64,000 nucleotides of DNA. It comes from JAGVGT01 sp963807225 (GTDB lineage Bacteria > Desulfobacterota > Desulfobulbia > Desulfobulbales > JAGXFP01). Shown here in pieces: positions 58,622-64,000 of the stretch (positions are counted from its first letter, which is position 1; the number at the start of each line of letters is the position of its first letter). The DNA is taken from NCBI GenBank assembly GCA_963807225.1, contig CAWEAD010000008.1, positions 248,001-312,000 of the forward strand, given 5' to 3'. The notes under the pieces were generated by a model that was not told where the DNA came from, made no database searches, and was given only the letters and a program-made list of their open reading frames with translations. The position numbers and the translations under genes were made by a program.

Positions 58622-60166
58622 ATGTCTAACGATGACAGGATTATAATCTTTGATACTACCCTCCGGGACGGTGAACAGTCGCCCGGGGCCAGTATGAATA
58701 TGCATGAAAAGTTCCGTTTGGCCCAGAATCTGGTTAAACTTCAGGTCGATGTGATCGAAGCCGGTTTCCCGGTGGCCTCCAAGGGTGACTTCGACTGCGT
58801 CAAGAATATTGCCGACAATATTACCGGAGTGCAGGTGGCGGGCCTGGCCCGCTGCAATCGCAAAGATATCGAGGCCGCCTGGGAGGCCTTGAAAAAAGGA
58901 GAAAATCCCAGGATTCATACCTTTCTGGCAACTTCCGATATTCACATGAAGCATAAGCTCAAAATGAGCCGTGAGCAGGTACTGGCCCTGGCCACCGAGT
59001 CGGTGAAGTATGCCGCCGGATTCACTGGTAATATCGAATTCTCGGCCGAAGACGCTTCGCGCAGCGACCTGGATTTTGTCTGCCAGGTCTTCGAGGCAGT
59101 GATCAAAGCCGGTGCCACCACCCTTAATTTCCCGGATACTACCGGATATGCCCTGCCCGAGGAGTTTGGCCGCAAGATCCGCTACCTGATCGAGAACATC
59201 CCCAATATCGACCGGGCCGTACTCAGTGTCCACTGTCATAACGATTTGGGATTGGCCGTGGCCAATTCATTGGCCGCCATCGCTAATGGGGCGCGGCAGG
59301 TTGAATGCACCATTAACGGGCTGGGCGAGCGGGCCGGCAATACGGCCATGGAAGAAGTGGTGATGGCTATCCGCACCAGGGCCGATCAATTGCAGGTCAG
59401 CACGGGAATAGTCACCGAACACATTTATCCCACCAGCCGGTTGGTCAGCACTATCACCGGCATGCCGGTCCAGCCCAACAAGGCCATTGTCGGGGCCAAC
59501 GCCTTCGCTCACGAGTCCGGCATCCATCAGGACGGGATGCTGAAAGAACGGACCACTTACGAGATTATGAACCCCGCCGATATCGGGCTTTCCAAGGGAA
59601 ATCTGGTGATGGGTAAGCATTCCGGCCGCCACGCCCTGAAGGATCGGATCGAAACCATGGGCTACAGCCTGGATGAAGAACAGCTGAATCGCGTTTTCAT
59701 CCGTTTCAAGGAACTGGCCGATGTCAAAAAAGAGATGTTCGACGAGGATCTTGAAGCGATAATGATGGATGAGGTGCTGCGAATCCCGGAGAAGTACGAA
59801 CTTATGACCCTGGGGGTAATGAGTGGCAGTAGGGTTATGCCCACCGCCGGAGTGCGACTGAAGATCGACGAGCGCGAAGTGGAGAAGGCCGCCATCGGTA
59901 TCGGCCCGATTGATGCCACCTTCCGTTCCATTGCCGAGTTGACCGGAACTACCAGCAAGCTTCTCTATTTCTCGGTCAACTCCATTACCGGCGGCACCGA
60001 CGCCCAGGGTGAGGTGATGGTCCGGATCGAGCAGGATGGCCTGGTGGTGATCGGCCAGGGTGCCGATCCGGATATTATCACCGCGGCGGCCAAGGCCTAC
60101 CTGAATGCCTTGAACCGCATGATCTACCTGAAAAAGGAATCGACCCGGGCGCAGAAAAAAAGCTGA
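58622..60166 (+). CDS. leuA: 2-isopropylmalate synthase
   Basis: First committed step of leucine synthesis: acetyl-CoA plus 2-oxoisovalerate. The 514 residues begin with the DRE-TIM motif IIFDTTLRDGEQSPGASM (7-25), then VIEAGFPVASKGDFDCV, the metal HxH in LSVHCHNDLGLAVANSLAAIANGARQVECTINGLGERAGN near residue 205 and ESGIHQDGMLKERTTYEIMNPADIGL near residue 300. The C-terminal region (about 385-500) is the LeuA allosteric domain for leucine feedback. GAGGAG at 7-nt spacing supports the ATG. It follows pssA after about 60 nt; a very strong terminator follows. Confidence 0.97.
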   Translation: MSNDDRIIIFDTTLRDGEQSPGASMNMHEKFRLAQNLVKLQVDVIEAGFPVASKGDFDCVKNIADNITGVQVAGLARCNRKDIEAAWEALKKGENPRIHTFLATSDIHMKHKLKMSREQVLALATESVKYAAGFTGNIEFSAEDASRSDLDFVCQVFEAVIKAGATTLNFPDTTGYALPEEFGRKIRYLIENIPNIDRAVLSVHCHNDLGLAVANSLAAIANGARQVECTINGLGERAGNTAMEEVVMAIRTRADQLQVSTGIVTEHIYPTSRLVSTITGMPVQPNKAIVGANAFAHESGIHQDGMLKERTTYEIMNPADIGLSKGNLVMGKHSGRHALKDRIETMGYSLDEEQLNRVFIRFKELADVKKEMFDEDLEAIMMDEVLRIPEKYELMTLGVMSGSRVMPTAGVRLKIDEREVEKAAIGIGPIDATFRSIAELTGTTSKLLYFSVNSITGGTDAQGEVMVRIEQDGLVVIGQGADPDIITAAAKAYLNALNRMIYLKKESTRAQKKS

Positions 60167-60191
60167 AATAAATCTATGCTGGAAAAAAAGG

Positions 60192-60236
60192 CTGTTTGGC
60201 GGTACATCCTAACGTACCGCCAAACAGTTTTCTTTT
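60192..60236 (+). terminator. Strong terminator after leuA
   Basis: A 14-bp perfect stem (CTGTTTGGCGGTAC / GTACCGCCAAACAG) with an 8-nt loop is followed by TTTTCTTTT. Confidence 0.92.
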
Positions 60237-60321
60237 GGTCGGGCAGCTGCAGCGGTAAATGACGGTTATTCGCCCTGCAGTCGAATAGCGGGTTATTTTT
60301 TCAACTTTAAAGGATTTTGAT

Positions 60322-61350
60322 ATGACTCAGCAGAATCGCAGATTCAACGTGGCGGTGGCCGGTGCCACCGGCGCCGTGGGTGGGGCCATGCTCGACGTGT
60401 TGGCCCGAAGAAACTTTCCCTTGCAGGAATTACGTCTCCTGGCCTCGGAGCGTTCCGTCGGCAAGAAACTGAAATTTAAAGGGGATGAGATCCCGGTCCA
60501 ACAACTGACCAAGGACTCCTTCGCCGGTATCGATATCGCCCTCTTTTCGGCCGGGGCTTCCCGTTCTCTGGAATTTGCTCCGGCAGCGGCGATGGCCGGT
60601 GCGGTGGTGGTGGACAATTCCAGCGCCTACCGGATGGATCCCGAGATTCCCCTGGTGGTTCCGGAGGTTAATCCCCGAGACATCGCCCGGTACAAGAAAC
60701 GGGGGATCATCGCCAACCCTAATTGTTCCACCATCCAGATGCTGGTGGCATTAAAGCCCATTCACGACCGGGCTCGGATCAAGCGGATCGTGGTCTCCAC
60801 CTACCAGGCAGTCTCCGGTACCGGGGCCAAGGCCATCGAAGAATTGCAGGAACAGGTCAAGGCCTTTGCCGCCGGCCGGAAAATCGAGCACAAGGTCTAC
60901 CCGTACCAGATCGCCTTCAACTGCCTGCCGCAGATCGACTCCTTCCTGGACAACGGCTATACTAAGGAGGAGATGAAAATGGTCAATGAAACCCGGAAGA
61001 TTTTCGGTGACGATAAAATCGGCGTCACCGCGACCACCGTTCGGGTGCCGGTCTTCTATGGTCATTCCGAAGCGGTTAATGTCGAGACCGAAAAGAAAAT
61101 TACTGCCGCCGAAGCCATGGAGCTTTTGCGGAATGCCCCAGGAGTTCAGTTGGTTGACGAACCGAGCTTAAGTCGTTATCCAATGGCGATCGATTGTGCC
61201 GGCAGGTTCGAAACCCTGGTGGGCCGGATTCGCGAGGATGAGTCTATTGCCAACGGTTTGAATCTCTGGGTGGTCTCCGATAACATCCTCAAAGGGGCGG
61301 CTTTGAATGCCGTGCAGATCGCCGAAGTATTGATCAGTGATTACCTTTAA
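60322..61350 (+). CDS. asd: Aspartate-semialdehyde dehydrogenase
   Basis: The enzyme reduces 4-phosphoaspartate to aspartate semialdehyde with NADPH, feeding Lys, Thr, Met and peptidoglycan synthesis. In 342 residues: NADP motif VAVAGATGAVGGAMLDVLARRNFP (about 9-32), the catalytic Cys in IIANPNCSTIQMLVALKPIHDRA near residue 135, VSTYQAVSGTGAKAIEEL near residue 157 and the catalytic His in VRVPVFYGHSEAVNVETE near residue 243. The ATG follows AAAGGATTTTGAT. In this organism its product may also feed the DUF39 homocysteine route at 46470-47642 (inference). It is preceded by the leuA terminator. Confidence 0.97.
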   Translation: MTQQNRRFNVAVAGATGAVGGAMLDVLARRNFPLQELRLLASERSVGKKLKFKGDEIPVQQLTKDSFAGIDIALFSAGASRSLEFAPAAAMAGAVVVDNSSAYRMDPEIPLVVPEVNPRDIARYKKRGIIANPNCSTIQMLVALKPIHDRARIKRIVVSTYQAVSGTGAKAIEELQEQVKAFAAGRKIEHKVYPYQIAFNCLPQIDSFLDNGYTKEEMKMVNETRKIFGDDKIGVTATTVRVPVFYGHSEAVNVETEKKITAAEAMELLRNAPGVQLVDEPSLSRYPMAIDCAGRFETLVGRIREDESIANGLNLWVVSDNILKGAALNAVQIAEVLISDYL

Positions 61351-61421
61351 CCCATCTTTGTTTTGCACAATCGATGAATCTAAACTGGGAGCCGATTGCT
61401 TGATGGCGCTTAACCATCCGG

Positions 61422-62021
61422 GTGAATCGGGCAGGATTGCGCATTATCTCTGGAACATGCCGTGGCCGCAGACTTTGCTCCCCGGGGCGAGCGATCGGTA
61501 AAGCCACGATCAGGCCCACTGCCGATCGGATACGCGAAGCGCTGTTCAATATCCTGGCGGCCCGGCCGGTACCAGAACAGATACTGGACTTGTATGCCGG
61601 CACCGGAGCCTTGGGGTTGGAGGGTTTGAGTCGGGGTGGGACGGCGGCGCTCTTCGTCGATCTGGGTCTTGAGGCTCTCGGTTTGCTCAGGAAAAATGTC
61701 GAACTCTGTGGCTTTTCGGAGAGGTCGACGATCATTCGCCGCGACTTGACCAAGGGGCCATTTATCTTAAGGGAATTCCGACCGGACCACGGCTTTGACC
61801 TGATTTTTCTGGATCCTCCCTACCGGCGAGGGCTGGTCGAAGCGATGTTGTCCGAGTTAGGGGCAGCCGAGCTCCTGGCCCGGGATGGTCTGGTGGTGGC
61901 TGAAGAGGCGGCCGGGGTGGATCTTCCCGGGGAATGGCCGGGGCTGGTGCTTGTCGATCATAGGGTTTACGGCGACACCGGTATCTGGTTTTATCGACCT
62001 GATCGAAGGAGAAGCGAATGA
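61422..62021 (+). CDS. rsmD: 16S rRNA (guanine(966)-N(2))-methyltransferase
   Basis: The enzyme methylates G966 of 16S rRNA with SAM. The 199 residues show LRIISGTCRGRRLCSP and IRPTADRIREALFNILAA near residues 6-48, the SAM-binding ILDLYAGTGALGLEGLSRGGTAALFVD near residue 54 and the catalytic FLDPPYRRGLVEAML (DPPY) near residue 128. The start codon is GTG without a strong ribosome-binding site. Its stop overlaps the coaD start as ATGA; rsmD-coaD is a common bacterial pair. Confidence 0.95.
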   Translation: MNRAGLRIISGTCRGRRLCSPGRAIGKATIRPTADRIREALFNILAARPVPEQILDLYAGTGALGLEGLSRGGTAALFVDLGLEALGLLRKNVELCGFSERSTIIRRDLTKGPFILREFRPDHGFDLIFLDPPYRRGLVEAMLSELGAAELLARDGLVVAEEAAGVDLPGEWPGLVLVDHRVYGDTGIWFYRPDRRRSE

Positions 62022-62542
62022 ATGAGTACGAGCCTTTCGTACCCTGCGAAACCAATGAGTCCATCGCTGTCTATCCAGGGACCTTCGACCCCATTACCAT
62101 GGGCCACCTGGATATCATTCACCGTGGTCTGACCCTCTTCGATAAGGTGATTATCGCCGTTGCCGTCAATGTCGCTAAGCAACCCCTCTTTACCTGCGAA
62201 GAGCGATTACGGATGATCCGCGATTGCTTTCCCGACTCCGAGAGCAGGATTGAAGTCGATACCGTTGAAGGTTTACTGGTTGATCATGCATATCGTAAAG
62301 GAGCCAAGGCAATCATCCGCGGTCTGCGGGCGGTTTCCGATTTTGATTACGAATTCCAGCTGGCTTTGATGAACCGGCGCATTGAGCGCGAAGTCGAAAC
62401 GGTCTTTTTAATGACCGGATTTCGCTGGATCTTCATCAGTTCCACCATTATCAAGGAAGCGGCCAGATACGGCGGCGATGTCAGCGGGCTGGTTCCGGAC
62501 CACGTTTGCGAGAAACTCAGGGAGAAATTCCTCAAGGTATGA
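62018..62542 (+). CDS. coaD: Phosphopantetheine adenylyltransferase
   Basis: The penultimate step of CoA synthesis: phosphopantetheine plus ATP to dephospho-CoA. In 174 residues: AVYPGTFDPITMGHLDIIHRG near residue 17 (nucleotidyltransferase TxGH-type motif), the GLRAVSDFDYEFQLALMNRRIEREVETVFLM block near residue 107 and FISSTIIKEAARYGGDVSGLVPDHV near residue 135. It has about 14 extra residues before the usual start. AAGGAG precedes the ATG, which overlaps the rsmD stop. The products of panC, panD and coaBC feed it; coaE completes the path. Confidence 0.96.
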   Translation: MNEYEPFVPCETNESIAVYPGTFDPITMGHLDIIHRGLTLFDKVIIAVAVNVAKQPLFTCEERLRMIRDCFPDSESRIEVDTVEGLLVDHAYRKGAKAIIRGLRAVSDFDYEFQLALMNRRIEREVETVFLMTGFRWIFISSTIIKEAARYGGDVSGLVPDHVCEKLREKFLKV

Positions 62543-62598
62543 GCCGGGCAGATTTGGTCTGCCCGGGAAACATTTCCTCCCTAGCCTTTAACGATGAG

Positions 62599-63051
62599 AT
62601 GAGCATGCAGGATCGGGAAATCACTGCGCCACCCGGTAGCCCTGATCGCAGGCGCTGGTTGAGGGAGAACTGGCGGTGGTTGAGGACTATCGGCGGCCTC
62701 CTGCTCTTTCTCCCGGTCCTGGAATTCGTCAATTTCCAGGTGCCGCGGCGACCACGGCTGATCAAGGTCAATCGCTATCTGAAACCGGGTGGGTTTATCA
62801 TCGAACCGGAATTCATCATCTTTGATCTTGGTTCCGGTCCTCTGGCCTTATCTCGCACCTGCACCCATCTGGGATGTCGGTTGAATTTCAACGAGCAGAT
62901 CAACCTGCTGGTTTGCCCCTGCCATCAAAGCCGATTTACGCGCCGGGGCAAGCGGGTGGCCGGTCCGGCCCGCCGTAATCTGCCGGTTTACCCGGTACGG
63001 GTAGTTGGTGATCCGGCCGCCCGCGACTCCTTCATCGTTACCGTAACCTGA
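62599..63051 (+). CDS. Rieske iron-sulfur protein (quinol oxidase/bc complex subunit)
   Basis: A protein of about 150 residues with an N-terminal cytoplasmic segment, one membrane helix (LRTIGGLLLFLPVLEFVNFQV, about 29-49, after the arginine-rich DRRRWLRENWRW) and a periplasmic Rieske domain with the 2Fe-2S ligands in CTHLGC and CPCHQSRF. These carry two Cys and two His; the second motif is C-P-C-H with Q where S or G is common. The arginine pairs before the helix are not a clean twin-arginine signal (RRR-W-L-R). The start is uncertain between 62539, 62599 and 62605. Cytochrome b follows after 5 nt. It is likely part of a small quinol-oxidising complex. Confidence 0.9.
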   Translation: MSMQDREITAPPGSPDRRRWLRENWRWLRTIGGLLLFLPVLEFVNFQVPRRPRLIKVNRYLKPGGFIIEPEFIIFDLGSGPLALSRTCTHLGCRLNFNEQINLLVCPCHQSRFTRRGKRVAGPARRNLPVYPVRVVGDPAARDSFIVTVT

Positions 63052-63056
63052 CCCAG

Positions 63057-63935
63057 ATGGCGCGCCGCTTTTTTCAATATTTACTGGACTTTCGCTGGGG
63101 AGGCAACAGTCTGGCTGCCTTGTATCTCTCGGTGCTCTCGGGTATGGTTCTGGCCTGGCAATATGATCCGAACGAACCCTATTACTCCAGTGGCACCCTG
63201 GAACTGGTGGCGCCTTTCGGATCCTTCTGGCGTTCATGCCATTTTTATTCGAGCCAGGTCTTCTTTATTTTGCTGTTCGGACATTTTATGGTTGTCCTGG
63301 TCAACCGCCGGCGGGCGGTTATCGTCACTCCAGGCCGGGAACCGAGCAATTTGTCAGCACGTCCAGGGGAGGCATGGGGGCGTCTCTACCTGACCCTGCC
63401 GGTGTCTCTGCTCCTGCTCTTTACCGGTTATGTCCTGCGTGGCGATGCCACCGGCCGGGCGGCCGGGGCAATCGGCGAAAACATCACTAGAGCCATCCCG
63501 ATTCTTGGGCATTGGCTCAATCTGCTGCTCTTCAATATTTCAGAAGCTGGAATGCGGGTTGTCTATGCCGATCATCTGATCGGTTTGGGGTTGGTCTGGG
63601 GGATGCTGGCCTGGAACCATCTGCGCCGCTACCGAATCAGATTCGGCGATTTCGGCATGCTGGTAGCAGGATTGCTGGCCGTGAATATTTTCCTGCCGGC
63701 CCCTTTCGATCCTTTTCGGGTCGGGGTATTCCATATCATCGGACCCTGGTTCTTCGTCGGTGTCCAGGAATTGTTACGTTTTCTGCCGCCGGTCTTGTGT
63801 GGCATCGTCTTTCCCCTAATCGGCTTGGCATGGGGATACCTGGCCTTGACGCGACCAGGAGAACGGCGGCACCTGTTCGGCCTGGCCGCCTGGCTGACCC
63901 TTTACCTGGTCCTGACCGTGCTGGGTTGGTACTGA
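63057..63935 (+). CDS. Cytochrome b/b6-like protein with a GPWF quinol-site motif
   Basis: A 292-residue integral membrane protein. The first part is the b6-type four-helix bundle with haem ligands H-x13-H in FWRSCHFYSSQVFFILLFGH (about 60-80) and H-x14-H in YADHLIGLGLVWGMLAWNH (about 165-185). The second part is like subunit IV: PFDPFRVGVFHIIGPWFFVGVQELLRFLPP aligns with the quinol-oxidation-site region where most bc complexes have PEWY. Here the motif is GPWF, lacking the catalytic Glu. It is shorter than ordinary fused cytochrome b (about 400). With the Rieske protein 5 nt upstream it should form a menaquinol-oxidising complex. A cytochrome c subunit may lie beyond the window. Confidence 0.88.
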   Translation: MARRFFQYLLDFRWGGNSLAALYLSVLSGMVLAWQYDPNEPYYSSGTLELVAPFGSFWRSCHFYSSQVFFILLFGHFMVVLVNRRRAVIVTPGREPSNLSARPGEAWGRLYLTLPVSLLLLFTGYVLRGDATGRAAGAIGENITRAIPILGHWLNLLLFNISEAGMRVVYADHLIGLGLVWGMLAWNHLRRYRIRFGDFGMLVAGLLAVNIFLPAPFDPFRVGVFHIIGPWFFVGVQELLRFLPPVLCGIVFPLIGLAWGYLALTRPGERRHLFGLAAWLTLYLVLTVLGWY

Positions 63936-63954
63936 GCTTCGGCGATCACGCGGA

Positions 63955-64000
63955 TCAGGAGGAAGGAAGAGGTAAGGTGACGGTAAAAACGGTACCCTCG
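63955..64000 (-). CDS. C-terminal end of a sensor histidine kinase (partial)
   Basis: Only 14 complete codons are in the window: on the minus strand they read EGTVFTVTLPLPSS and a TGA stop. This is the standard end of HATPase_c domains (GxGTxFxVxLP). The gene runs toward and beyond the right edge; nothing else can be said. It converges on the cytochrome b gene. Confidence 0.75.
   Translation of the reverse strand, partial: EGTVFTVTLPLPSS

Noticed and set aside
1..64000. CRISPR arrays, insertion sequences, prophage, toxin-antitoxin modules
   Set aside because: I looked for regularly spaced repeats, transposase motifs, terminal inverted repeats and small gene pairs of these types and saw none.

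Overview
This window is an ordinary, gene-dense chromosomal segment of a Gram-negative, strictly or facultatively anaerobic bacterium. It most resembles Desulfobacterota (the former Deltaproteobacteria), close in gene order to Desulfuromonadia. The support is the ispE / tRNA-Gln / prs / rplY / pth / carD block, xseB-ispA-dxs, xerC-hslV-hslU, ilvB-ilvN-psd-pssA-leuA-asd, a Pal/Skp cell-envelope pair, futalosine-type menaquinone genes, a DUF39 homocysteine-synthesis gene and a UGA-encoded selenoprotein. I see no prophage, insertion sequence, CRISPR array or integrative element. The species assignment is inference from gene content only.

Layout. 1-2012 (minus): a MEMO-family gene cut by the left edge, behind cysS. 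2219-10731 (plus): a small unknown gene, serA, a DUF1844 gene, ispE, tRNA-Gln, prs, rplY, pth, carD, rluD and coaE. 10728-19059 (minus): an unknown lipoprotein, rtcB, valS, dgt and an ABC-F ATPase. 19266-26451: a DUF362 gene (plus), then on the minus strand a hybrid histidine kinase whose signal peptide is frameshifted away, a PPDK/PEP-synthase regulator, coaBC, a small lipoprotein and a nitroreductase. 26609-28145 (plus): tatD and yggS. 28159-32087 (minus): an FHA-adenylate cyclase, a SelW-like selenoprotein overlapping it, an unknown 94-residue protein and glgP. 32347-33628 (plus): pal and skp. 33684-36864 (minus): xseB-ispA-dxs. 37062-40701 (plus): xerC-hslV-hslU and a zinc-ribbon protein. 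40862-43257 (minus): tsaD, DUF2062 and ksgA. 43483-49203: moaA, pheA (minus), a CBS/ACT protein, DUF39, larE, HU and tRNA-Pro. 49209-64000: xseA (minus), a TPR protein, panC-panD-mqnB-mqnD, ilvB-ilvN-psd-pssA-leuA, asd, rsmD-coaD, a Rieske/cytochrome b pair, and the last codons of a histidine kinase on the minus strand.

How the genes fit together. Much of the coenzyme A pathway is present but scattered (panD, panC, coaBC, coaD, coaE). Three isoprenoid steps are present (dxs, ispE, ispA). Two futalosine-pathway genes (mqnB, mqnD) and a Rieske/cytochrome b pair with a GPWF instead of PEWY quinol-site motif together suggest a low-potential menaquinone respiratory chain. asd, DUF39 and the CBS/ACT gene suggest homocysteine made directly from aspartate semialdehyde.

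The most notable items are: (i) the selenoprotein at 29121-29372, with an in-frame UGA, a C-x-x-U motif and a SECIS-like hairpin, which standard gene calling truncates, translationally coupled to an FHA-adenylate cyclase; (ii) the one-base frameshift in the hybrid kinase; (iii) the DUF39/CBS/LarE cluster; (iv) the altered quinol-oxidation motif of the cytochrome b. I found no multi-gene system that I can defend as wholly undescribed.
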